From the NCBI GenBank assembly GCA_964385635.1, contig CAYLPU010000105.1, positions 1 through 17,353 of the forward strand: a stretch of DNA of 17,353 bases. Reading direction: 5' to 3'. Below are positions 1 through 6,497 of this stretch, piece after piece. Position numbers and translations under genes: made by a program. The notes beneath the pieces were generated by a model. It had not been told where the DNA came from and searched no databases. It saw only the letters and a list, made by a program, of their open reading frames with translations. The stretch is from CAYLPU01 sp964385635. Lineage in GTDB: Bacteria > Chloroflexota > Anaerolineae > B4-G1. Every line of letters begins with the position of its first letter. Position 1 is the stretch's first letter.

Positions 1-95
1 TGCCGTTTGTCGATCATGAGCTACCAAAGCTTCCTCTCCGACAAACTGCTAGGCACCTGAGCCGGCCTCCTGTGCCAGTTCCCGCGCCTGCTCGA
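1..95. other. Left-end non-coding or undecided sequence
   Basis: Holds an out-of-frame coding-like tail (minus strand, stop near 48) of the small protein. It also has an 8-bp inverted repeat, gtttgtcg (5-12) and cgacaaac (39-46). An ATG at 17 on the minus strand (MIDKR) could begin a next gene that leaves the window, but its Shine-Dalgarno is poor. Confidence 0.3.
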
Positions 96-266
96 TCAGT
101 CGTCCGGTTGAGGCAGCGCGACCGCTTGGCGGGGCCTCTCGCTCTCCCGTAGCCTCGCCAGGTGCTGAACCCGGTACCGGGCAGAAATCGCCTCGTAATA
201 GCGCCGTTTTGCTTCATCCAGGGCAGCCCTGGTCTCGTATGTCTTCCCTTGCCACTGCCAGGCCAT
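96..266 (-). CDS. Small hypothetical protein (56 aa)
   Basis: A short basic, helical protein starting MAWQWQGKTYETRAALDEAK, with RRYYEAISARYRVQHLARLRES after it. No family recognised. It follows the zinc-finger/winged-helix gene by 32 bp on the same strand. AGAGG lies 12 nt before the ATG at 266; the in-frame ATG at 278 abuts that site and is less likely. The reading frame ends QPDD, but a neighbouring frame continues coding-like to a stop near 48 (STGRLIEQARELAQEAGSGA), so a frameshift is possible and the true C-terminus is uncertain. Confidence 0.6.
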   Translation of the reverse strand: MAWQWQGKTYETRAALDEAKRRYYEAISARYRVQHLARLRESERPRQAVALPQPDD

Positions 267-298
267 CTTTCTGACCATCCTCTTGTCAGTTGCACAAC

Positions 299-967
299 TC
301 ATGCGGAGTAGTAGAGGCCGTCCTCCTTCCGGCAGATGCGGCGCGCCTGCACCAGGCCCTCCAAGGTTTGCTCCGTCTCGCCGGGCGAGAGGCCGAAGAT
401 AACCTGGACGTCCGGTGGCCGCACGCCGGGGAAGTTGGTGATGTGGGTCGCGATCCGGTCGGCCACAGAGACCGGCCGCAGGGGAGCGGCGGGGCGGGAA
501 GGCGCAGGCCGGACAGCGGGAGGCGGCGATGGCGGCGACGATCGCGCCGCTTGAGCGGGCCGCGTGGCTGGGGCGGCCGGCCGGGACACGGGCTGCCGCG
601 ATCGGTCCAGCATCCCCCGTCCGCCGCAGAGGGTGCACGCCAGATCATATTCAGTGCCCGGCTGGCGGCCCGTCCCCTGGCATCGGGGGCAGGTCACCGT
701 GGGCCCTCTGACCGTCATCACCCCTCGGCCCCTACAGGTGCTGCAGTTCAGCCGCCGGCCGCGCGCCTTGCCCGTGCCCCCGCAGGCCACGCAAGGCACG
801 TAAGGGGCCACCACGCGGTTGTAACCCTTACCGCCACAGACGGAGCAGTTGGACTCAGGCCCAGGTATCCCGAAGGGGTCCTTTCCCGTCCCGTAGCAGT
901 AGGCACATTTGACATCCACCATCTCCCCGGGATCGCCCAGGGGAAACCAATCACGATTGTGCGCCAT
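299..967 (-). CDS. DnaJ-type zinc finger plus C-terminal winged-helix-like protein (222 aa)
   Basis: Residues 17-118 carry six CxxCxGxG pairs (21-24, 41-44, 59-62, 75-78, 93-96, 111-114) with the signature GKDPFGIPGPESNC. A P/A/R-rich linker spans about 121-165. Residues 166-222 (ADRIATHITNFPGVR to DGLYYSA) are a small winged-helix-like domain nearly collinear with the end of the 308-residue protein at 4844-5770, which in addition has an N-terminal winged helix. GGAGG lies 7 nt before the ATG. The fusion ties the zinc module to a possible nucleic-acid or protein-binding domain. Function unknown. Confidence 0.87.
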   Translation of the reverse strand: MAHNRDWFPLGDPGEMVDVKCAYCYGTGKDPFGIPGPESNCSVCGGKGYNRVVAPYVPCVACGGTGKARGRRLNCSTCRGRGVMTVRGPTVTCPRCQGTGRQPGTEYDLACTLCGGRGMLDRSRQPVSRPAAPATRPAQAARSSPPSPPPAVRPAPSRPAAPLRPVSVADRIATHITNFPGVRPPDVQVIFGLSPGETEQTLEGLVQARRICRKEDGLYYSA

Positions 968-1007
968 CCTTTCACCTCCGTCAGACGGCTTGTGGGTACC
1001 TCCTCAC

Positions 1008-1050
1008 ACAAACCATCTGCCATACGCTATAGGCCATCCGCCCCCCGCTA
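1008..1050. repeat. Degenerate 7-bp repeat, GCCATAC family
   Basis: Units accatct, gccatac, gctatag, gccatcc in the 85-bp gap between the GvpA-family gene and the zinc-finger/winged-helix gene. Weak relative of the CTATACG family. Confidence 0.5.
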
Positions 1051-1052
1051 TC

Positions 1053-1316
1053 TCAAGGGGTTTCGGCCCGCGGCCGGTCTCGTAAAGCATACTCCGTCAC
1101 GTGGCGCGGCTCTTCCAGCGGGAACAGACCCACTGCCTCGGCATACTTGAGGTAGGTGTCGGTGGTAACAATCGCCGCTCTCTCCTCCAGGACCAGTCCC
1201 TCAACGTAAAACAGGGCCAGCAGTACTTCCCGACGCTCAATGACGATGCCCCGTTCCAGAACACGATCCAGGACCTCCACCAGGCTGTGTGAGGCGCGTG
1301 TCTTTTCCACGGTCAC
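1053..1316 (-). CDS. Divergent GvpA-family protein (87 aa)
   Basis: The ends match the gas vesicle shell protein GvpA well: VEKTRASHSLVEVLDRVLERGIVI at the start and DTYLKYAEAVGL at the end. The middle, normally the beta hairpin DAWVRVSLVGIELLAIEARIVIA in GvpA, is replaced by a charged and different stretch (IERREVLLALFYVEGL and on). The segment from GIVI to AVGL is one residue longer than in GvpA. It may be a GvpA-derived minor subunit such as GvpJ, M or S, or an unusual shell protein. The GTG at 1316 overlaps the GvpF/L stop (GTGA) and has GGAGAGAGG upstream; GTG at 1331 or 1310 are alternatives. Confidence 0.85.
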   Translation of the reverse strand: MTVEKTRASHSLVEVLDRVLERGIVIERREVLLALFYVEGLVLEERAAIVTTDTYLKYAEAVGLFPLEEPRHVTEYALRDRPRAETP

Positions 1317-2176
1317 GGCCTCTCTCCCCACTTCTCGGCTTCCCCCCCTCTGTCCCCCCCCATTGGGGGGGATGAAGGGGGGGAGGCCGCGATCTTGGCC
1401 GCGAAGGTGTAGGGCGGCCAGGGGCCGGTGAAGCGAACGTCCACGCCTTCTTCCTCCCTGATCTCTCCCAGCACTTTCCCCAGCACCTCCACCTGCCCCC
1501 TTTTCACCAGCAGGGACAGGTTCAGGATCATCTGCTTATCGGGATGCTTTTTGATCTTATTCACCCAGGCTTCCTCAGCGTATCCCCGCAGCCGCTCGTA
1601 GTAGCGCCGGTAATCATGGTCGGCCTTGGCCTCCATCTCCTTCTTCACCGCCTCGGCGATCTTGTGCTGATAGAAATAGGCCATGCCCCTGGATTTGGTG
1701 GCCATCTCGGCGACCAGTGCCTTGATTCCTTCGTTCTCCTCGGTAATCCGCCGCGTGATGGCCTCTGGGTCCCAGAGTACCTGCACGCCCAACTCGACCT
1801 TGTCTCTGAACTCGTCCAGTTTGAGCCCGAACTTCTCATGTCCTCCCGCCAGCCACCGCCGCACGTTGTCATCGGCGCTCCTCTCCTCATCGGGCTTGAT
1901 AATCACGTCGAAACTCATGGGCAGCACAGAGCCAGCCGCCTCCCAGATGGCATCGACCACATCGCCGTGAGTCGCGACCCAGCCCTTCACCGTTTCCTCA
2001 TCGCCTTGATATGGCTCAGGAGGACAATCGTGTACCACGGCGCATAAGTCCTGATAGGATATGGTGTAGACCCTGTTGCCCCCGACACCGATGGGGCCGA
2101 AGTCCTCTTTGTCAATGCGTGGAACCACCCCGTAGATGTAGCGGGCCGGTGTTCTCCCCTCGTCCGCGTTCCCCAT
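1313..2176 (-). CDS. gvpF/gvpL: GvpF/GvpL family gas vesicle protein (287 aa)
   Basis: Third GvpF/L paralogue. Motifs are ARYIYGVV at the N-terminus, FGPIGVGGNRVYTISYQDLCAVV, VLPMSFDVII, DKVELGVQVLWD and the C-terminal FTGPWPPYTFAAKI. The fold ends near residue 262; residues 264-287 (SPPSSPPMGGDRGG and more) are an extra tail encoded by a C/G-rich inverted repeat. AAGGAG lies 7 nt before the ATG. The stop overlaps the probable GTG start of the GvpA-family gene (GTGA), so the two are coupled. Role as an accessory or minor vesicle component by family. Confidence 0.93.
   Translation of the reverse strand: MGNADEGRTPARYIYGVVPRIDKEDFGPIGVGGNRVYTISYQDLCAVVHDCPPEPYQGDEETVKGWVATHGDVVDAIWEAAGSVLPMSFDVIIKPDEERSADDNVRRWLAGGHEKFGLKLDEFRDKVELGVQVLWDPEAITRRITEENEGIKALVAEMATKSRGMAYFYQHKIAEAVKKEMEAKADHDYRRYYERLRGYAEEAWVNKIKKHPDKQMILNLSLLVKRGQVEVLGKVLGEIREEEGVDVRFTGPWPPYTFAAKIAASPPSSPPMGGDRGGEAEKWGERP
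1341..1385. repeat. C/G-rich inverted repeat at the end of the GvpF/L gene
   Basis: A nested palindrome centred on ccccccattgggggg with outer arms ttcccccc and gaaggggggg. It encodes the extra C-terminal tail of the GvpF/L protein at 1313-2176. Confidence 0.75.
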
Positions 2177-2195
2177 CCGCTCACTCCTTCCAGGT

Positions 2196-2280
2196 GTTAC
2201 GTGTTGCCTGGTACGTTACTGGCTACATCTCACGTTTCACGCATCACACATCACGTTTCACGTTTCACGTTTCACGTGAC
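2196..2280. repeat. 7-bp tandem repeat, TTTCACG family
   Basis: Clean cacgttt/cacgcat units at 2230-2279 with more degenerate units before. The Hsp20-like gene's stop TGA falls in the array. Confidence 0.88.
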
Positions 2281-3254
2281 TTCTTCTCCAGCCGAATCTG
2301 CAGCACATTGTTGTGATAACGGGTCGTGATCCGCTCCCCGTCCACTGTGGCCGGCAGACCGATCTCCCAGGCCGGCCGGTCGCCGGCGGTCACGATGAGC
2401 CGCTCCCCCTCCGCCTGCACCTGAATTTCCTCTTCCTCGACCTCGGCCAGTTCCATGACGACCACCACCTGTTCACCCTCGTCGAAGACGTCGGCCGGCG
2501 GCGCGATCTTGGGCCGTCGTTCCGCCTCTCGGCACAGCCACCAACTGAAAGGCACCACCTCCCCCGTCCAGGGGTCGGCTCGCCGGGACTCGAAAATCAG
2601 CAGTGGCTGGCCCAGTATGCGGCGGGCCACAGGATTGATGGTCTCTCGGATGCGGGTCAAGACGTGCATGTGGGATGGCGCGCCCACCGCCTGCCGCAGT
2701 TCCTCGATCTTGGCATGGCCGTGCTCCCACAGATACCAGATCAGTTCAGCGCTGGCCGGGTCCAGGGCCGCCGCTACCTGCTCCAGGTTCTCCAACTCTA
2801 TCCGCCGGTCGGAATGGGTCCGTTTCTTGGTGAGCGTCTTTGGGGTGGCATCGTCATCGGCCAGGCCCTCCGGTCCCTCAAAGTCCACCCCCAGGCTGGT
2901 TAGCACCTCGGCCAGCCGTTGGGTCCAGGCCGCCAGGTTGGCGGTGATGACGGTTGCTTCCCGTGAGCGTCCCCGCGCGCCATTATGATACGACAGGCAC
3001 AAACAGGTCTTGGTAGCCAGAATGAAGGGCCTCTCCTGGAAGCCCAGCCTGGTGACGTCGCTGAGGGGCAGGTCGAGGGCCAACCTTCCGGCCTGGGAGA
3101 ACAGCAATCGTCTGTCCGTCAGGTAGAGGTGCCCCAGTTTCCAGGAGCGCCCCGACAGATAGGACCCTTGTTGGCGCATGACTATCTGCTCATCCCCGGC
3201 CAGAGGGGGATCCCATCTCTGCCTCACTTTACCGTATCGTTCGACTGAGCTCAC
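2265..3254 (-). CDS. GRAM-like domain, winged helix-like middle and Hsp20 domain protein (329 aa)
   Basis: Three-part protein. Residues 20-120 are a GRAM/PH-like domain (GHLYLTDRRLLF, LCLSYHNG), related to those in the GvpM-like fusion. Residues 145-245 are mostly helical with a winged-helix feel (ASAELIWYLWEHG, AKIEELRQAVG). Residues 255-325 are an alpha-crystallin domain: QVVVVMELAEVEEEEIQV, RLIVTAG, WEIGLPATVDGE, NNVLQIRL. Hsp20-like GvpH proteins are known from haloarchaeal gas vesicle clusters, so a small-heat-shock holdase for Gvp subunits fits. The GTG start at 3254 overlaps the gvpK stop, with AGGAG 8 nt upstream. The last four codons (SRET) and the stop are made by a TTTCACG-type tandem repeat. 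Confidence 0.85.
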   Translation of the reverse strand: MSSVERYGKVRQRWDPPLAGDEQIVMRQQGSYLSGRSWKLGHLYLTDRRLLFSQAGRLALDLPLSDVTRLGFQERPFILATKTCLCLSYHNGARGRSREATVITANLAAWTQRLAEVLTSLGVDFEGPEGLADDDATPKTLTKKRTHSDRRIELENLEQVAAALDPASAELIWYLWEHGHAKIEELRQAVGAPSHMHVLTRIRETINPVARRILGQPLLIFESRRADPWTGEVVPFSWWLCREAERRPKIAPPADVFDEGEQVVVVMELAEVEEEEIQVQAEGERLIVTAGDRPAWEIGLPATVDGERITTRYHNNVLQIRLEKKSRET

Positions 3255-3586
3255 GGCGAAGTCTCCTGTTTCTCGTACCCTTCCGCCCACCGTTCGGGGT
3301 TCAGCATCTTGTCCAATACCTCATCAACGACGTCATCCAGGCCGTCCCTTACCTGCTGAACGGCGTCGGCTATACCGTGTTCTTGCTTGATCTGATCCAG
3401 GGCCGTGTCCAGGTCCATCAGGGCTTCCCCCAGCCTCTCGATCTCATCCTCGGTCAGACTTTCCCCATCCATGCGTTTGAAGGCCTGCAGCCGCAGGGCG
3501 TCTCTGATGATCTCCACCAGGGCGATGACCAGCCCCAGGATGCCGTGCTTGAAGTTGTTCTCGTCCAGGTCAATGACGCCGGCCAT
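3251..3586 (-). CDS. gvpK: GvpK gas vesicle protein
   Basis: GvpK is a conserved accessory or minor protein needed for gas vesicle formation in several organisms. The 111-residue product is normal length and helical. Matching motifs are VIDLDENNFKHGILGLVIALVEIIRD, then ALRLQAFKRMDGESLTEDE and IERLGEALMDLDTALDQIK. The ATG at 3586 is preceded by GAGG, and that Shine-Dalgarno-like sequence belongs to the last units of a TGAGGAC-type 7-bp tandem repeat. The stop overlaps the GTG of the next gene (GTGA), so the two are probably translationally coupled. Confidence 0.94.
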   Translation of the reverse strand: MAGVIDLDENNFKHGILGLVIALVEIIRDALRLQAFKRMDGESLTEDEIERLGEALMDLDTALDQIKQEHGIADAVQQVRDGLDDVVDEVLDKMLNPERWAEGYEKQETSP

Positions 3587-3589
3587 GGA

Positions 3590-3660
3590 TTAGTCCTCAG
3601 TCCTCGGTCCGTAGTCCTCAGCCTATAGTCAGAGACCAAGGATTAAGGACTAGGGACTGC
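3590..3660. repeat. 7-bp tandem repeat, GTCCTCA family, partly inverted
   Basis: Units agtcctc, ggtccgt, agtcctc, agcctat, then inverted gactagg/gactgct-like units. The GvpM-like fusion's last codons and TAA stop lie in it, and its other end supplies the GAGG before gvpK. Confidence 0.85.
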
Positions 3661-4779
3661 TTGTAGTTCCCTCCGCCGGGGGCTCACCCAATCACAGGAC
3701 GGGCACCCTTCCTCGAGCAACTGTCTGACCGGGGCGGGGCGGCCGCACTGAGGGCAGGTCTCCATCTCCTCGACGAGGCGGTCCAGAGCCGCCTGCCATT
3801 CGGCCAGGTTGTCGCCAGCGAAGAGAGCGATGCCCTGAGCCTGCCTGCCCTGAGCGTAGTCGAAGGGTCGAAGGGCAGTTCGCTCGCCGTGCGAGTTTCG
3901 ATACGAGAGGCAGAGAACCAGCCGCTCCTTAATCAGCCCCCCCAGGTCCATGGTCTCTATCCTGGCCTCTGTTATCTCCGTGAGTGGGACGTCGAACAGA
4001 GCCTTGCGCTCCTCAGTGCACCACCAGAAGACCCGCTCGCCGGTCAGGTACAGCCAGCCCGGCCTCCAGGTTTCCCCCAGGATGCCGGAGGAGGGCACCC
4101 GGTGCCACATCTTCCCGTCGGCGGCGATCTCCTCCTGGCCCAGGAGGGCGTCTACCTCTGGATCGAGGGGAGGGATGAGGGGGGCCCTGTCCAGGGGGAG
4201 CCCCAGCGCCTGCATCCTCTCCTCGATGGCCGCCACCAGTCTCCCCGGTCTCTCGGTGTAGAGATAGGCCAGCCGGTCTGGGTTGCGCACCAGGTAGATC
4301 ATGTCCCTCTCCACGCCGGTGAAGCGGGTCTCTCTCTTGACCGTCAGCCCCTTTATCTGCTCGAAGCGGGTTTCGAACAGCATCTCGCCCGGCTCGGGGC
4401 GGAAGAGGAAGAGCCGCTTGTCCGTCAGGTAAAGAGGCCCGGGCCGCCAGGCGCGGTAGATGCCCTTGCTGTACCAGTGGGCCCCGTACATGCGCAGCAG
4501 GATCTCCTCCTCGGGCAGCAGGGCTGGCTCCCGCTTTCGGGCGTGTTCCCGCTCCCATTGGCGGGTGCGTGCGTCCCACTCCTGCATCAGGCCGTATTTG
4601 AGCATGGTCTCCATGCCGGCCAGGGCCGCCCGCAGGTTGACCCCGATCAGGGGGATGCCGGCCACGGAGATGATGATGTCGGCCTGGATCACCAGCCCCT
4701 TTTCCAGCACCCGGTCGAGCAGGTCCACCAGGGTGGCCTTCTTTTCTCTTGTCGGCAGCAGAACGCTTTGTGCTTGCAC
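3643..4779 (-). CDS. GvpM-like protein fused to two GRAM/PH-like domains and a zinc ribbon (378 aa)
   Basis: Residues 14-70 are a GvpA-family domain closest in feel to GvpM or GvpJ: ATLVDLLDRVLEKGLVI, ADIIISVAGIPLIGV, LRAALAGMETMLKYGL. Two related beta-rich domains follow, about 90-190 and 205-335. Each contains a GxLYLTDKRL or GWLYLTGERV strand typical of GRAM/PH-like modules, which often bind phosphoinositides or other membrane lipids or proteins. The end is a zinc ribbon, C342/C345 and C359/C362. Residues 304-315 (RPFDYAQGRQAQ) derive from a palindromic repeat inserted in frame. GTG at 4779 is preceded by AGAGG. Ordinary GvpM or GvpJ proteins are about 80-120 residues, so this is a large fusion. 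It could tie the shell to a membrane surface (inference). Confidence 0.88.
   Translation of the reverse strand: MQAQSVLLPTREKKATLVDLLDRVLEKGLVIQADIIISVAGIPLIGVNLRAALAGMETMLKYGLMQEWDARTRQWEREHARKREPALLPEEEILLRMYGAHWYSKGIYRAWRPGPLYLTDKRLFLFRPEPGEMLFETRFEQIKGLTVKRETRFTGVERDMIYLVRNPDRLAYLYTERPGRLVAAIEERMQALGLPLDRAPLIPPLDPEVDALLGQEEIAADGKMWHRVPSSGILGETWRPGWLYLTGERVFWWCTEERKALFDVPLTEITEARIETMDLGGLIKERLVLCLSYRNSHGERTALRPFDYAQGRQAQGIALFAGDNLAEWQAALDRLVEEMETCPQCGRPAPVRQLLEEGCPSCDWVSPRRRELQAVPSP
3831..3879. repeat. Palindromic CTGAGC...CGAAGGG element in the GvpM-like fusion
   Basis: Two copies of ccctgagc followed by gtagtcgaagggtcgaaggg. It encodes RPFDYAQGRQAQG near residues 304-316, inside the second GRAM-like domain. 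Confidence 0.75.
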
Positions 4780-4843
4780 CCCAATCCTCTACCTTCGTCA
4801 AACCTTCTCTGGCGGGATTTCGGCAAACCTCTATCAAGCATTA

Positions 4844-5770
4844 TCACGCCGGATAATAGAGCCCGTCATCCTCCAGGCGGATCTTGCGCGCTTGTACCAA
4901 CTGTTGCAGCGCCTTCTTGGCCTTCCCTTTCGATAGGCCAAAGAGAGCCTCCACGTGGGCGGCCTTGACGCCGGGGAAGTGGGTGATGTGGGTCGCTATC
5001 TGATCCGCCGCGGAGGCCGGTTGTTCCGAGCGGGGCAGCGAGACCGGGGCTACCCGCCCCCGCTGCATGGTGCCCGAGGCAGTCACGCCGGCTGTGCCCA
5101 CCGCAGCCCTGGCCCGTCGCCTTGCCCCTGTCCCTGGCCTGACCGGCACCACCCCTTTGCCTTTGCAGGTGGTGCAGGTCATGCGGCGGCCCAGCAGCTT
5201 GCCCGTCCCGCCGCAGGCGGTGCAGGTGGCGTAGGGGACAACGACGTAGTTGTATCCCCTGCCCCTGCAGACGGCGCATTTCGAACTAGGGCCTGGACAG
5301 CCGAAGGGGTCTGTGCCGCGCCCGTAGCAATAGGCGCACTTCAGGTTCACCATATTTCCTGCCGACGGCCTGACCGAGCGTTCGGCTGAGCGCTCACGCC
5401 GAGCGCTCGCTGCAGTCCTGGTGGGTGCGGCTGTGGGCCGGGGTGGTTCCTGGCGAGAGATATCCGGCCAGTCGCAGGAAGCCTGTGTCTCTCCGATCTC
5501 CTGAGTCGCCTCGGCTTCCTCATCTGCCGGCTCCGGGTCTGCCAGCGTAATGCTCCCCCGGTTCACCAGTTCCTCTATGCCCTTGGTCGTGATCTTGCAC
5601 AGCCCCCGCATAGTCATGTCAATGTAGTCGGCCTCCCCCAGGCCCTGGCAGATAGTCTTGGCGTACTCGGAGCCCACGTGCATCGCCTGGGCCACCGTGC
5701 TGTAGCCGGTCTGCCCCCCGTAGCGCTGGATGATCTCCAGGGCCTGCAATTCCCGGTTGCCTACTGGCAT
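4844..5770 (-). CDS. Winged-helix, DnaJ-type zinc finger and C-terminal helical domain protein (308 aa)
   Basis: Three parts. Residues 1-70 look like a winged helix (LEIIQRYGGQTGYSTVAQAM, then CKITTKGIEELVNRG). A disordered, A/P/R-rich stretch follows to about 138. Residues 141-210 hold four CxxCxGxG pairs at 145-148, 165-168, 183-186 and 199-202, with the family signature GTDPFGCPGPSSKC. After another linker, residues 250-308 form a second winged-helix-like domain (ADQIATHITHFPGVK to KIRLEDDGLYYPA). That domain is shared with the protein at 299-967. GGGAG lies 6 nt before the ATG. DNA binding is possible, but winged helices also bind proteins, and the setting favours an assembly or regulatory factor for the gvp genes. 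Function not known. Confidence 0.85.
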   Translation of the reverse strand: MPVGNRELQALEIIQRYGGQTGYSTVAQAMHVGSEYAKTICQGLGEADYIDMTMRGLCKITTKGIEELVNRGSITLADPEPADEEAEATQEIGETQASCDWPDISRQEPPRPTAAPTRTAASARRERSAERSVRPSAGNMVNLKCAYCYGRGTDPFGCPGPSSKCAVCRGRGYNYVVVPYATCTACGGTGKLLGRRMTCTTCKGKGVVPVRPGTGARRRARAAVGTAGVTASGTMQRGRVAPVSLPRSEQPASAADQIATHITHFPGVKAAHVEALFGLSKGKAKKALQQLVQARKIRLEDDGLYYPA

Positions 5771-5811
5771 CTTTTACTCCCTTCTCAAGACTTTTCCTTA
5801 TCGTTTCTCCC

Positions 5812-6105
5812 TCAACCACCTTCCCGCTGCGCTGGTTCCCGCACGGGTACCACCCCCTTGCCACGGCAGCGCCGGCAGGTCATCCACTTCCCGGCGATGC
5901 GCCCCGTCCCCCGGCAGACCGGACACCAGGCGTAGGGCGCTCTCATGTAAACCCAGCCCCGGCCGTTGCACACGCCGCAGTTGGCCACCGAACGCGGGTG
6001 GCCGAAGGGGTAGATGCCTCGTCCGCTGCAGAAGCCACAGCGCACTGCCGCCACTTCCCCCGGCTGGAAACCACGGCTCAGGTTCCCAGCGTTTTCGCTC
6101 GCCAC
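5812..6105 (-). CDS. DnaJ-type zinc-finger-only protein, four CxxC pairs (ZnF-5)
   Basis: A 97-residue member of the CxxCxGxG family with pairs at 23-26, 43-46, 61-64 and 77-80. The usual GKDPFG signature between pairs one and two is altered to GIYPFGHPRS, making this the most divergent copy in that element. It lacks the fifth and sixth pairs and ends with a short charged tail. The GTG at 6105 is preceded by AGGAG, 15 bp after the stop of the double-ribbon gene. The gene for the winged-helix zinc-finger protein starts 41 bp later. Same inferred role as its sisters: client binding or scaffold. Confidence 0.84.
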   Translation of the reverse strand: MASENAGNLSRGFQPGEVAAVRCGFCSGRGIYPFGHPRSVANCGVCNGRGWVYMRAPYAWCPVCRGTGRIAGKWMTCRRCRGKGVVPVREPAQREGG

Positions 6106-6120
6106 CCCGGTCTCCTGGTC

Positions 6121-6414
6121 TCACTTCCAGCCACAGAGATAGCAACCCCTTTTGATCAGTTCGCTCTTCAGCACCAGGCGGCCGCACTGGGGGCATTTCA
6201 CCTTCAGGACCCTCGGCTCCGGCTGAGTTTTCTCTCCGGGTGTCCAGCCGCAGAGGTAGCAATGCCCCTTCTTTCTGACCTCGCCTTTCAGCACGAAGCC
6301 ACCGCAGTTGAGGCAGCGCACATATCGGGGATCCTGCCTCATCTGAGTTTCTTCTTCCGCCGCCTTCGCGACCTTGTCCATCAAGATCCAGAAAGGTTCC
6401 ATGAACAACAGCAT
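6121..6414 (-). CDS. Double zinc ribbon protein with hydrophobic N-terminus
   Basis: A 97-residue protein with two zinc ribbons: C34/C37 with C52/C55, and C74/C77 with C91/C94. Each ends in CYLCGW, closely like the ribbons on the GvpJ and GvpM fusions. The N-terminus MLLFMEPFWILMDKVAKAAEEE is hydrophobic then amphipathic. It loosely recalls the GvpG start, but is too short to assign. The ATG at 6414 has GGAG 8 nt upstream; the in-frame extension to 6600 overlaps the end of gvpJ in another frame and is rejected. Fifteen bp separate its stop from the next zinc-finger gene. It may be a membrane- or shell-attached zinc adaptor; this is inference only. Confidence 0.78.
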   Translation of the reverse strand: MLLFMEPFWILMDKVAKAAEEETQMRQDPRYVRCLNCGGFVLKGEVRKKGHCYLCGWTPGEKTQPEPRVLKVKCPQCGRLVLKSELIKRGCYLCGWK

Positions 6415-6429
6415 GTTCGTCACTCCATT

Positions 6430-6480
6430 GCGGATTTCAGATTTCGGATTGAAAAACTCGCAATCCACAATCCGTAATCG
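6430..6480. repeat. Degenerate 7-bp repeat, ATTTCGG/ATCCGTA family
   Basis: Units such as tttcaga, tttcgga, atccaca and atccgta in the 83-bp gap between gvpJ and the double-ribbon gene. The two halves are roughly inverted. Confidence 0.6.
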
Positions 6481-6497
6481 TCGGCTGACGGTGGTCT

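Noticed and set aside
1..46. Inverted repeat gtttgtcg/cgacaaac as an operator or terminator
   Set aside because: The arms are 8 bp with a 26-bp spacer at the window edge; too weak without more flanking sequence.
290..1150. Plus-strand open frame (286 aa)
   Set aside because: Antisense to the zinc-finger/winged-helix gene and the GvpA-family gene, both of which have clear motifs and Shine-Dalgarno sites.
3889..4968. Long open frame on the plus strand (359 aa)
   Set aside because: It is antisense to the GvpM-like fusion, shows no family motif and has low-complexity H/Q/L/P composition typical of a shadow frame in GC-rich DNA.
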